Notes: generated by a model from the sequence alone, not told the origin. Shown: positions 53,121 through 61,906, counted from the first letter of the stretch. The stretch: 64,000 nt of DNA from Chloroflexota bacterium (GCA_016860845.1 BOKF01000024.1:58955-122954); one strand, 5' to 3'. Program-made: numbers and translations.

Positions 53121-53232
53121 CCTGCGTCTTCCCGCCTTTGAGTCTTTGCGTTGATATTCGTAACGATTGCCGTAACGACTTGGCAACATTGTGATGGTAA
53201 AATAAAAAAAATCGGGATAACAATAAATCGCT

Positions 53233-54876
53233 ATGCTGAGTCGTATCTGGCAAGCCATCTGGGGACGCCCAGAACCAAAAACAGAGCCAGGGCTACCCTC
53301 GTTGCCAGTTCAGCCGGTGTTACACTCGGCAGTAACTTCCTTTGAAATTGCCCCAGACGACCCGTTGCTTGATTTTTTTCAGCACAATTCGGAGGCGGTT
53401 GAACTGGCCAAGCTTAACCTTGACTCCCCGGCGTTGCGAGGGCTTCGCGCGGCGGGGGTGCAGGTGGTGGCCCCCCTGGTAGGCCAGGGCGAACTGATTG
53501 GCCTGCTCAATCTCGGCAAACGCCGGAGCGAGCAGGATTACTCTATTTACGACCACAAGTTGTTGGAGAATCTGGCCTCCCAGGCCGCCCCGGCCGTTCG
53601 CGTTGCCCAACTGATCCGCCAACAGCAGCGTGAGGCGCAGAGCCGGGAGCGGTTTGAGCAGGAGTTGCGGGTGGCCCGGCTCATCCAACAAACCCTTTTG
53701 CCCAAAGAAGTGCCCCATCTGCCCGGCTGGCAGATAGCGGCCTTTTACCAACCGGCTCGAGCTGTCGGCGGCGATTTTTACGACTTTCTGACCTTTCCGA
53801 ATGGATTGGTTGGACTTATCATTGGCGATGTGACCGATAAAGGTGTTCCGGCAGCCCTGGTGATGGCCACGACTCGCAGTATTCTGCGTGCTGCGGCTGA
53901 GAGCCTGGTCTATCCGGGCCAGGTCCTGGCGCGAACCAACGAGCTGCTTCACGCCGACATTCCGCCCAAGATGTTTGTCACCTGCCTGTACGCTCTCCTC
54001 GACCCGGTCAGCGGGCGGCTGCGCTATGCCAACGCAGGCCACGATTTACCTTACCGGCATCAGGCCAACGGGGTTGAAGAACTGCGGGCTACAGGAATGC
54101 CGCTGGGCTTGATGCCCGGCATGCGTTACGAGGAAAAAGAGACTGTTCTGGCTCCGGGTGAAACGGTGTTACTTTACAGTGACGGGATTATCGAAGCCCA
54201 TAACCCCCACCGCGAAATGTTTGGCTTTCCACGTCTGCGGGCGCTTCTGGCTGAGCACGGGGGTGGGGTAGGCTTGATTGATTACTTAATGACCCAATTG
54301 GCTGAATTTACCGGTCCTGGTTGGGTACAAGAAGATGATGTGACGATGGTTATTTTGCAGCGTGTCCCGCCGCCTAACATTACCGAGATTCAGCCCCAGG
54401 AGCGCCAGGTGAATGCCCGGACCAACCAGACCTGGCGCACCTTAGCCGAATTATCGCTGCCCAGCGCGGTGGGCAATGAACGTGAAGCAATGCGCCGGGT
54501 GAGCCAGGCCGTGCAGGAGTTATCTTTAGCCAGTTCCACCCTGGAAAGATTAAAAACAGCCGTGGCCGAAGCCACGATGAATGCGATTGAGCACGGCAAC
54601 AAAAACCGGCCTGAGCTGCCGGTGTTCATCCAGGTCTTGGCCTCACCCCAGGCGCTCTTAGTGCGCATTACCGACCAGGGCGGTGGCCAACCTATCCCCG
54701 AGCCAGAAGCGCCTGATTTGGAGGCAAAACTGGCCGGCTTGCAAACACCGCGCGGGTGGGGGCTGTTTTTGATTAAAAATCTTATGGATGAAATGTATGT
54801 CAGCAGCGATGATACTCATCACACCGTTGAATTAATTCTTTATCTGGAGGCCGAAAAAAATGTCAGCCAAACCTAG
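53233..54876 (+). CDS. RsbU/RsbW-like fusion: GAF-like, SpoIIE/PP2C phosphatase and anti-sigma-type ATPase domains
   Basis: A 547-residue signalling protein. A short GAF-like region (about 35-130, VVAPLVGQGELIGLLNLGKR) and coiled coil (QREAQSRERFEQELRVARLIQQTLLP) precede a PP2C-like phosphatase with metal motifs AVGGDFYDF, GDVTDKGVPAALVM, ANAGHDLPY, LLYSDGIIEAHN and DDVTMVIL. The C-terminal 150 residues form an RsbW/SpoIIAB-type HATPase: TAVAEATMNAIEHGN (N box), ITDQGGG (G1) and GWGLFLIKNLMDE. Phosphatase and kinase of a partner-switching pathway are thus on one chain, and the STAS substrates are the next two genes. The stop overlaps the first STAS gene by 17 bases. Confidence 0.92.
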   Translation: MLSRIWQAIWGRPEPKTEPGLPSLPVQPVLHSAVTSFEIAPDDPLLDFFQHNSEAVELAKLNLDSPALRGLRAAGVQVVAPLVGQGELIGLLNLGKRRSEQDYSIYDHKLLENLASQAAPAVRVAQLIRQQQREAQSRERFEQELRVARLIQQTLLPKEVPHLPGWQIAAFYQPARAVGGDFYDFLTFPNGLVGLIIGDVTDKGVPAALVMATTRSILRAAAESLVYPGQVLARTNELLHADIPPKMFVTCLYALLDPVSGRLRYANAGHDLPYRHQANGVEELRATGMPLGLMPGMRYEEKETVLAPGETVLLYSDGIIEAHNPHREMFGFPRLRALLAEHGGGVGLIDYLMTQLAEFTGPGWVQEDDVTMVILQRVPPPNITEIQPQERQVNARTNQTWRTLAELSLPSAVGNEREAMRRVSQAVQELSLASSTLERLKTAVAEATMNAIEHGNKNRPELPVFIQVLASPQALLVRITDQGGGQPIPEPEAPDLEAKLAGLQTPRGWGLFLIKNLMDEMYVSSDDTHHTVELILYLEAEKNVSQT

Positions 54877-55207
54877 TAATGTCAGAGTCCGTCACCAGGG
54901 TAGTGTTTCGATTGTTGACTTGCAGGGTGAGATTAATGCTGCCCTGGAAGAAGCATTAAAGAACGCCTACGCCGAAGCCATTGGGCCAAATCCGAGCGCC
55001 ATTTTACTTAATCTGAGCGATGTGGAGTATATTACCAGTACTGGGATGGCTGTCCTGGTCGGGCTACTGGCCCAGGCCCATCAGGCCAATCGCCGTCTGG
55101 CCGCCTGCGGCTTAAACGAGCATTATCGCGAAGTTTTTCAAATTACGCGGATTACAGATTTTATGGAAATTTTTCCTGATGAGGCCATTGCCTTAAATAA
55201 GTTGTAG
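54860..55207 (+). CDS. STAS-domain anti-sigma factor antagonist (1)
   Basis: A 115-residue single STAS domain, RsbV/SpoIIAA-like. The phosphorylation site region is LNLSDVEYITSTGMAVLVGLL, with the Ser/Thr pair in ITSTG; SIVDLQGEINAALEEAL is the first strand-helix. In partner switching the unphosphorylated form captures an anti-sigma or other kinase. It overlaps the phosphatase/kinase gene by 17 bases, has GGAGGCC 8 bases before the ATG, and should be its direct substrate. Confidence 0.93.
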   Translation: MSAKPSNVRVRHQGSVSIVDLQGEINAALEEALKNAYAEAIGPNPSAILLNLSDVEYITSTGMAVLVGLLAQAHQANRRLAACGLNEHYREVFQITRITDFMEIFPDEAIALNKL

Positions 55208-55224
55208 AGGAGCTAAGAACAACG

Positions 55225-55572
55225 ATGTCTCAAGCTAAAGTCGTAATGGCCGGCCGACAGATAAATGACCAGCTAAGTGCTATTGACATTCAAGGTGAGG
55301 TAACCGCTGCGGCCGAAGATATGCTCATGGAAGCGTACAATCAGATTGGCGCGACGCGGACCATTATCCTGAATTTCAGCGGGTTAGAGTACATGAACAG
55401 CAGCGGGATTGGCTTACTGGTGACGCTGCTCATCCGGGCTAATCGGCAGGGGCAGCACTTGGTCGCCGTCAACATGAGCGAACATTACCGCCATATTTTT
55501 GATTTGACTGGCTTGAATCAGGCCATTACCATTTATGATACCGAAGCCAATGCGCTGGCTGATATAGATTAA
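55225..55572 (+). CDS. STAS-domain anti-sigma factor antagonist (2)
   Basis: A second 115-residue STAS protein 17 bases downstream, with the site region LNFSGLEYMNSSGIGLLVTLL (phosphoacceptor Ser in NSSG). The two STAS proteins share the NMSEHYRHIFDLTGL / GLNEHYREVFQITRI block but differ elsewhere, so they may serve different partners. GAGGAG lies 13 bases before the ATG. The final codons (DID stop) coincide with the 8-bp duplication TAGATTAA next to the mobile element. Confidence 0.93.
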   Translation: MSQAKVVMAGRQINDQLSAIDIQGEVTAAAEDMLMEAYNQIGATRTIILNFSGLEYMNSSGIGLLVTLLIRANRQGQHLVAVNMSEHYRHIFDLTGLNQAITIYDTEANALADID

Positions 55573-55692
55573 GGCTCAATATGGGTTTTAAGGAGTTCCA
55601 GAATTTAGCTCGGCCTGGATTGCCAAATCCGGGCCATCGCCGCCGGATTTGACAATCCGGCGGGAGCAACTCCTTGAAACACATCAAGAGCT
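55573..55692 (+). mobile_element. 120-bp MITE-like element, copy 2, with 8-bp target duplication
   Basis: Same 120-base element as 7239-7358, with nine differences. It is bounded by the perfect 8-bp direct repeat TAGATTAA (55565-55572 and 55693-55700), different from that of copy 1, as expected for independent insertions. The inner hairpin CCGCCGGATT / AATCCGGCGG is perfect here, with loop TGAC; copy 1 has GTCA, its reverse complement. The stop codon TAA of the STAS gene lies in the duplicated 8-mer. Confidence 0.9.
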
Positions 55693-55721
55693 TAGATTAA
55701 ATAAGCAGAGGGGACAGGCTT

Positions 55722-56417
55722 GTGGGTGGATTGACACGCCAACAGATTGAGCAACAGATTACGGTACAGGGTCGCCAACTGGATTTGGCCGGGGCAGATT
55801 TGAGCGGCCTGGATTTATCCGGGTTGGATTTAAGCGGAGCTAATCTGGCGGGGGCAAACCTGGCCCAAGCTGCCTTGCGCCACGCTCAACTCCGCGACGT
55901 CAACTTGAACCAGGCTAACCTGCAAAATGCCAACGTTAGCGAGGCCAATCTCAGCGGGGCGACGTTGGTGGGCGCGAACCTGAACGGGGCCAATTTGAGC
56001 GAGGCTTATTTACTGCGGGCTAATCTGACCCAGGCCAGCCTGGCGGGGGCGAACCTGAGCAAAGCCAAGCTGGATGAAGCTGATTTAACCGCCGCTAACC
56101 TTGAGCATGCCAACCTTGATCGGGCCTACCTGGTGCGAACAAACTTGAACCAAGCTATCCTGAGCCAGGCTAATTTGGCCGGGGCCAACCTTAAGAATGC
56201 CGTCCTGACAGGGGCGAATCTGCCTCACGCTATCCTGGCCGAGGCGTTTTTAGAGAGCGCCAGCCTGGGTGGAGCTAACTTAAATCAGGCTAAACTGACC
56301 GGGGCAACCTTTACCAAAGCGATTTACGATAACGAAACCCAGTGGCCTGCCGACTTTGATCCGGGGGCTGCCGGGGCAGTCATCAAAAGGAAAAAGTGGC
56401 TGGGCTTGTTTGGTTGA
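55722..56417 (+). CDS. Pentapeptide-repeat protein
   Basis: A 231-residue protein, nearly all A(D/N)LXX repeats (LSGANLAGANLAQAALRHAQL..., about 34 units), which fold as a right-handed quadrilateral β-helix. The N-terminal 16 residues (LTRQQIEQQITVQGRQLDL) form a cap and the C-terminal part includes the typical YDNETQWPADFDP end. The start is a GTG at 55722 with GAGGGGA upstream. Functions of the family range from DNA mimicry at gyrase to scaffolding; no motif here chooses among these. It lies between the partner-switching genes and the ANL-DAC gene, on the same strand. Confidence 0.92.
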   Translation: MGGLTRQQIEQQITVQGRQLDLAGADLSGLDLSGLDLSGANLAGANLAQAALRHAQLRDVNLNQANLQNANVSEANLSGATLVGANLNGANLSEAYLLRANLTQASLAGANLSKAKLDEADLTAANLEHANLDRAYLVRTNLNQAILSQANLAGANLKNAVLTGANLPHAILAEAFLESASLGGANLNQAKLTGATFTKAIYDNETQWPADFDPGAAGAVIKRKKWLGLFG

Positions 56418-56481
56418 GCAGTTCACTCTCGTTGCTGAACTGAGTTTAGAAACGGGATGAACGAGGTTCTGGAAAAATGAA

Positions 56482-59418
56482 ATGGACGAGCAGGCCAAGA
56501 ACTTAAATCAGGTCTTGCTGGCAGCAATAGATACCTACGCCGAGCGCACCTGTTTTCAGGTGAAACGGGATAAGGGGTATCAAAATATTTCCTACCGGCG
56601 CTTCCAGGCGCTGACGTTCCGCCTCGCCCGCTTTCTCCAGCAGCACCATATCTCCAATGGCGAGCGGGTCGCTATTGCTACCCATAACTGCCTGGAGTGG
56701 ATAGTTGCCTACATGGCTACTCTCCTGGCTGGTGGAGTAGCCGTACCTCTCCGCCCCTCGGTTGCGCCGGATAGATTTCGTTTTACCCTTCAAGATTCTG
56801 GGGCCAGCCTGGTCGTTTTGGCCGATGAGCAGCTCCTGCACGACATCGCCACCCTGCTGACCAGCGCCGATAATCCTTTGCCCCATTTAAAGACTATTCT
56901 GACGGTGAATGAACTACCGGAGACAGCTTGCCCCACCGTTTCGTTGAGCCAAATTCTGGCTGAAGCCGAGTTGTCGTCTGAGGAACAAGAGGCGCTGCGT
57001 CTGTACGCGCTCAACACTCCCCCTGAAACCCTGGCGGCTATTTATTACACGGCCGGCGGTACCGACCGGCCCAAGGGAGCTGTCTTTGATCATTACCGGC
57101 TTTTAGCCAGCATGCGCCATTTGCGCGGGTTGAACCTCGACGAGGATGATTTAGGCTTTACGGTTGTGCCCTGGGGATTTGCCGCCAGCCTGTCCGTGGC
57201 CCTCCACTATTTTATATCGGGGGTAGCCAATGTGGTCGCCGGGGGTGACGAGTCCGTTCCTGAGGTGATGCAGCAGACCAGTCCAACGGTGAGCCTCAAT
57301 ATGCCTTACTTCCTGGAGCGTTTTTACGAGGAAGTGATGGAGATGGTGGCGCAAATGCCGGAAGCCAGCCGCGAAGTGTTTCAGTGGGCGGTGGCCAAAG
57401 GCCGCGAGTTCCACGCCGCCGGCCCGGCCGCCTCGGCCGAACTGCGCGAAGAGTATGCCCGGGCCGACATGACCTTTTTCAGCAGTATTCGCGGGCAGAT
57501 TGGCGGGCGGCTGCGCCGTTTCTACTCTACCGGCGCGCCGTTATCCCAAAACCTGGCCGGTTTCTTTGAAGCTATTGGCCTGCCCGTCCTGGAAGTTTAC
57601 AGCCTGACCGAGGCCGGCGGCTTCCCGGCCATCAGTCGTCTCGACGCTTACCGGCTTGGTTCCTGCGGTCAGGTGGCGCCGGGCTTTGAAATTCGGATTG
57701 CCGACGACGGCGAGGTGCTGGTCCGGGGGAACTCGTTAATGAACGAGTATTGGGGCTGGCCCGCGGAGACCCAACAGGTGCTCGACGCTGACGGCTGGCT
57801 CCATACCGGCGACCTGGGCTATTTTGACCGGGATGGCTACCTCTTCCTGACCGGGCGCAAACACCCGGTCATCGTTCTTTCGACCGGCCGCAAAGTGATG
57901 CCGGCCACCGTCGAAGAGATGTTGATGGCCCATCCGATTATTACCGAAGCCGTGATTTTTGGCGAAGGCCGGCCTTATGTGTCGGCCCTGCTGGTGCCCG
58001 ATTTGGAGGTGCTGGTCGAGCATCTCCAGCCGGATGAGGCCCAGGAAAGTGAAGACTTGCTGACCGTGGGACCAAGCGCGACTACCCTCAAATGGTTCTG
58101 GCAGCAGGATAACGAAGCCGGGGAACCGGTCAACACCACCGCCCATCCCCGGGTCAAGGCTTTGTTTGACAGCGTGGTGGCGCAGGTTAACAGCCGGCTG
58201 GACCGCTGGGCCAGGATTGAGAATTACAGCCTGTACGATCAGGCTTACAGCGAGGCTGCCAAGGAGCTGGCCCGCATGCGGCTGCATGAGCGCCACAACC
58301 TGGCCGAACGTTACGCTGCCCAGATCAAGTCCATGTATCCACCCGCCCCGCAACTGATGGAAAAGGAAATTACCCAGGTTCATGTCAACCCGGAACGCAT
58401 GCGCGAACTGCTGGAAAAGGAGAGCATGCTCGATGCCTGGCTGGCCGATGCCGGCATTGAATTTCTGTTCAATCTGGCCCGGACCAAGCAAATTGACGCC
58501 CCCTCGATGGTCCATATTTGCGACGTGGCCGCCAGCATTGCTCAGATGGAGAACGAGGCCAAGCCGCTCTCGACGGCCTTAATTGTGGGCGACCCGGCCC
58601 GGATTAACCGTATCTTGACCCGCAGCGAGATTCGGCTGCTGCGCTGGGACCACATTCGCCGCATGCGCAATATTTTGATTACCCTGGCCAAAATGGTGGA
58701 TGGGCTGGTGCTGGGCTACGTGGTGGATAAGCACGGCTACGTGCGGGGTATTCGCAAGCTGAAATTAGACGAACCGCTGGATGATCCGGCCAATATGCTG
58801 CTCGGTCCGCAGTTTCGCCGCCACGCCACCATCTCGCGTTTGTGCGATGCCGTCGTCTTTTTTGTTCCGGCCCCTGGCCGACAGGTCCGCGTTTTTGCCG
58901 AGGGGCAACTGGTGGGCCGCTATTCCAACGGCGACTGGTCGCCGGAAAGCATGACCCATGTCAGCCAGGTGGTCGCTCAACTGGCCAAGCGGCGTGAGTA
59001 TGATTTGGCCCTGATCCGGCGGGTGCTGCGCTGCGCGTTTCAAATGTCGGAGGAAAACCTGGGCGCGATCTTTTTGCTGGGCGAAGCCAACGTGATTATG
59101 GAACATTCCGACGCCCCGGAAATCAGCTCCTTTGCCGCCATTGTCAGCGCCGACGTGCAGCAGTTGACCGACCGCGAGTTGATTAACTTTGCCAAGCAGG
59201 ATGGGGCGACGGTGATTGACGTGCAGGGCCAATTTCGCGGCTGCATGGTCCTGCTCCGGCCCAATGCCAACACCCAGGCCGACATCGGCCTGGGCAAAGG
59301 CGCGCGTCACAGCAGCGCCGCCAAAATGAGCGCCGAAGCCCAATGCCTGGCCATCACTGTCTCCCAGGATGGCCCGATTACCCTCTACGACTGCGGCCGG
59401 CGTATCTTGTCATTATAA
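56482..59418 (+). CDS. Fusion of an AMP-forming acyl-CoA synthetase-like domain with two tandem diadenylate-cyclase-like domains
   Basis: A 978-residue protein. Residues 1-620 are an ANL (acyl-CoA synthetase-like) enzyme: ATP-binding loop YYTAGGTDRPKGAV (189-201, TG replaced by TD), VYSLTEAGGFP (372-382), HTGDLGYFDRDGYLFLTGR (441-459); the C-terminal catalytic Lys region reads ELARMRLHERHNLAERY (596-612) with Arg instead of Lys. Residues about 640-815 form a DAC-like fold (ALIVGD, VDGLVLGYVVDKHGYVRG, FRRHATISRLCDAVV) with altered motifs. Residues 822-978 form a second DAC domain keeping the key DGA (907-909) and GARHSSAA (940-947). DAC domains make c-di-AMP from two ATP at a two-domain interface. 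A tandem pair could form this within one chain. The combination with an ANL enzyme is, to my knowledge, not described. Confidence 0.88.
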   Translation: MDEQAKNLNQVLLAAIDTYAERTCFQVKRDKGYQNISYRRFQALTFRLARFLQQHHISNGERVAIATHNCLEWIVAYMATLLAGGVAVPLRPSVAPDRFRFTLQDSGASLVVLADEQLLHDIATLLTSADNPLPHLKTILTVNELPETACPTVSLSQILAEAELSSEEQEALRLYALNTPPETLAAIYYTAGGTDRPKGAVFDHYRLLASMRHLRGLNLDEDDLGFTVVPWGFAASLSVALHYFISGVANVVAGGDESVPEVMQQTSPTVSLNMPYFLERFYEEVMEMVAQMPEASREVFQWAVAKGREFHAAGPAASAELREEYARADMTFFSSIRGQIGGRLRRFYSTGAPLSQNLAGFFEAIGLPVLEVYSLTEAGGFPAISRLDAYRLGSCGQVAPGFEIRIADDGEVLVRGNSLMNEYWGWPAETQQVLDADGWLHTGDLGYFDRDGYLFLTGRKHPVIVLSTGRKVMPATVEEMLMAHPIITEAVIFGEGRPYVSALLVPDLEVLVEHLQPDEAQESEDLLTVGPSATTLKWFWQQDNEAGEPVNTTAHPRVKALFDSVVAQVNSRLDRWARIENYSLYDQAYSEAAKELARMRLHERHNLAERYAAQIKSMYPPAPQLMEKEITQVHVNPERMRELLEKESMLDAWLADAGIEFLFNLARTKQIDAPSMVHICDVAASIAQMENEAKPLSTALIVGDPARINRILTRSEIRLLRWDHIRRMRNILITLAKMVDGLVLGYVVDKHGYVRGIRKLKLDEPLDDPANMLLGPQFRRHATISRLCDAVVFFVPAPGRQVRVFAEGQLVGRYSNGDWSPESMTHVSQVVAQLAKRREYDLALIRRVLRCAFQMSEENLGAIFLLGEANVIMEHSDAPEISSFAAIVSADVQQLTDRELINFAKQDGATVIDVQGQFRGCMVLLRPNANTQADIGLGKGARHSSAAKMSAEAQCLAITVSQDGPITLYDCGRRILSL

Positions 59419-61783
59419 CCCCCCCTAAAACGATCAGCGTGAACAAGGCCAGCCCCACCCCGACCCGAAATGACCGGGGCCGGTACTCAAAGCGGATGGT
59501 GTGCTCCCCGGCCGGGATAAACACGGCCCGGCCCAGGTAATCGGCCCGGTAAATAGGGGTGGGCTGCCTGTCAACGGTAGCCTCCCAGCCGGGGAAAAAA
59601 GTATCCAGCAGGACCAGGTAGCCGTCGGCGGACAGGCTGGCTTCAATTTCTAGCTGCTGCGGGTTTTCGGCGATAATTTCCGCCGTGCTGGTCGCTGCTA
59701 CGTTCACGGGGGTTAAGGCAGGGGGAGTCTCTTCCGGCTGGCTCTCCAGCACCACCGTCTGCCTGGGGTCGAGGGTGCGGCGTTGAAAATGGGCCAGCGC
59801 CTCGGCGGGGCTGCCGGCCCGGACCGCTGCATGCACCACAAATGCTCGTGGTAAAGGCTGTTTGTTTTCGTAGACGTAGGAGTGGGCGTCGCTGTAAACG
59901 AGGGGATAGGTGGCGGCCACGTCTGCCCCCATCTGCCCCTCGGTCAGCAAATAGCGCACGGCCAGCACTTGGATGGCCTGCACCGGGTCGGCTTCGTCCA
60001 GAAAGGTCTCGTAGCGGGCCAGCTTTAAGGGGGAACTGTAGCCGCTGGCGCTGTGGACGCTGTAGGCCGAGGGAAAGTACTGGCCTAAGTTGCGCACCGC
60101 CTCGTCCTCGCCGCTGACGCTCAGGGGAAATACCCGCGCCCCGCCGACGTGGTCCAGCACATAGCGCGCCCCGCCCGACAATACCTGCCAGCGTTCCTCC
60201 GGCCTGACCGGGTTGATCGCCGTCCCGCCGGCCAGGAGCAAGTCGAGGCTGACCGCCAGGAGAGTCAGGCCGGCAAATGTCGGCCCGCTGATGCGCCGCA
60301 TGGTCCAGAGTGACAGGAGAATAGATGTGGCGACGAGGTTAGCCAGTAACAAAAAAGCCGGTGTATTCAGCCCAAAAGCCCAGCGCAGCAGCAGGCGCTC
60401 CTGGTAAATGGGGTTGGACGTAAAGGCTTTGCTCAAAAAGGCGCTGGCTAATTTGCCGTAAGGCTCGTTGAGCTGGCTGCTCCGAGCCAACAAATCGCCG
60501 CTGCCCCCCCCTATCAAGACCAACCCCAGGCCGAGCAGTAGCCCCCCGCCTAAAAGAAGCGCCAGCGTCCGCCGGGATAACCCCTTTTCACGCAGCGTGT
60601 CCAGGCCAAATCCGGCCAGTACGGCCAGGGCCAGGGTGACGACCATCAACCAGCGGGCCGGGATGCGGAACAGGTCGAAACCGGGCAGGTATTGGATGAC
60701 GTAGCGGTAGAGCGGGGTGTGGTCGCCCAGCGCCAGCACGATGGCCCCGGCCAGGAGCAGGATGAAAAAACGTTGGCCTGGCCGCCGCCACGCCCCCAGA
60801 CCAAACCCTGCCAGCAGGAGCGGCAGAAAGCCCGCGTAAGTAAAAACCTCTTGAAAAGGGTCGCCCCCCTTGAAACCGACGACATTGTTGCCAAAAGCGC
60901 CGGGCAGGAGCAGGTTGAGCCACATCAGCGGGTGGAGCGAGTTCTCCGTCAACAATTCCAGCCCGCGATCTTGCGAGCGCAGGGTAAATTGCAGGAGTTC
61001 GCTGCTGGGCAAAAGCTGCGGCGCGGCCAACAGCAGGCCGGTGACTATTGCCGCCGCCACCAGGAGTCCAGTCTGGAGGGCATAACGGAGATTGTGTCGG
61101 AAGGGCGGCGGGCCGGCCAGGAAATCCACGGCTAGGCGGTACAATCCATACCCGGCCACTGTGAGCAGGGTGTAAAAAATAATCTGCGAGTGGGCGGTCA
61201 AGGTTTGCAGAGCCAGGGGCAGACCGGCCAGCATCGCGGCCAGCCAACTGCGCTGCCGGGTGGCCCGAATCATCGCATAGAGAGCGAGCGGCAGCCAAAC
61301 CGCCCCGGTCATAATGTTTACGTTGGAAACCTGGGCCATCAAAAAGCCGCCGAAGCCAAAAACCAGGCCGGCCAGCGTCGCGGCCGTTTGGCTTAATCCC
61401 AGCGAGCGGGCCAGAATATAGGTAAAAAGCGCGGCCAGGGGGAAGTGCAGCAGGATGAACAGGGAGAGTTCGAGAGAAGGCGAAAGTGGACTCAAAAACA
61501 GGATGCGCAGCGGGTAAAGCACGCCGATCTGGGGTTCCGCCAGCATCGGCATGCCGCCCTGCCGGTAGGGGTCCCACAACGGGACTCGCCCGGCCAGCCA
61601 CTCATTGGCCATAAAGATGTGGCCGGGATAATGAATCCAGCTTATATCGGTGCGATACAGCGTTTGGCCGCCAAAAATGATTTCGGGAAAAGCTAAAAAA
61701 GGGAGGATCAGGTAAAGGCCAAGCGTCCAGAGCAGCGGGCGCAGGGAAGTCCGGTTAGAAACGTTAGGCAAATTGACTCGCAA
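59378..61783 (-). CDS. YfhO-family membrane protein
   Basis: An 801-residue multi-pass membrane protein. The N-terminal loop has TLYRTDISWIHYPGHIFMANEWLAGRVPLWDPYRQGGMPMLAE, the signature of the YfhO/GT-C group (WNP/WDP-type donor loop), read here in parts as RTDISWIHYP and VPLWDPYRQGG. About 13 helices follow, then a C-terminal extracytoplasmic domain (about 560-760). YfhO-type proteins take part in glycosylating lipoteichoic acid or other surface polymers, but their exact reaction is known only for a few. It runs tail-to-tail with the ANL-DAC gene and overlaps it by 41 bases. Confidence 0.85.
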   Translation of the reverse strand: MRVNLPNVSNRTSLRPLLWTLGLYLILPFLAFPEIIFGGQTLYRTDISWIHYPGHIFMANEWLAGRVPLWDPYRQGGMPMLAEPQIGVLYPLRILFLSPLSPSLELSLFILLHFPLAALFTYILARSLGLSQTAATLAGLVFGFGGFLMAQVSNVNIMTGAVWLPLALYAMIRATRQRSWLAAMLAGLPLALQTLTAHSQIIFYTLLTVAGYGLYRLAVDFLAGPPPFRHNLRYALQTGLLVAAAIVTGLLLAAPQLLPSSELLQFTLRSQDRGLELLTENSLHPLMWLNLLLPGAFGNNVVGFKGGDPFQEVFTYAGFLPLLLAGFGLGAWRRPGQRFFILLLAGAIVLALGDHTPLYRYVIQYLPGFDLFRIPARWLMVVTLALAVLAGFGLDTLREKGLSRRTLALLLGGGLLLGLGLVLIGGGSGDLLARSSQLNEPYGKLASAFLSKAFTSNPIYQERLLLRWAFGLNTPAFLLLANLVATSILLSLWTMRRISGPTFAGLTLLAVSLDLLLAGGTAINPVRPEERWQVLSGGARYVLDHVGGARVFPLSVSGEDEAVRNLGQYFPSAYSVHSASGYSSPLKLARYETFLDEADPVQAIQVLAVRYLLTEGQMGADVAATYPLVYSDAHSYVYENKQPLPRAFVVHAAVRAGSPAEALAHFQRRTLDPRQTVVLESQPEETPPALTPVNVAATSTAEIIAENPQQLEIEASLSADGYLVLLDTFFPGWEATVDRQPTPIYRADYLGRAVFIPAGEHTIRFEYRPRSFRVGVGLALFTLIVLGGVIMTRYAGRSRRG

Positions 61784-61878
61784 AAGGGTAAAAGGTTAGG
61801 CCGATTGTAACACGGGGTCGGACAAGTTGCCAACTTACCGTACAGAACGGGTCTGTCTCATATTTTAGGTATGTCCCG

Positions 61879-61906
61879 GTAGGGGCACAAGGCCTTGCGC
61901 CCCTAC
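61879..61906 (+). repeat. GTAG...CTAC palindrome
   Basis: GTAGGGGCACAAGG faces CCTTGCGCCCCTAC with one mismatch per arm, and TTTTAGG/CCTAAAA (61863-61869 and 61908-61914 area) extends the hairpin. It lies between the divergent YfhO and lspA genes. Confidence 0.8.

Larger units (their letters stand above)
52661..53152 (+). mobile_element. Inverted-repeat-bounded region with a decayed GxxExxY gene
   Basis: AACGCAAAGAC at 52661-52671 and GTCTTTGCGTT at 53142-53152 are perfect 11-bp inverted repeats, and degenerate copies lie inside (CCCAAAGACGCCAAG near 52788, CTGCGTCTTCCCG near 53122). Between them are a GTAG hairpin and a GxxExxY pseudogene. The arrangement parallels 20715-21196, with a different repeat phrase. 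Confidence 0.5.
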
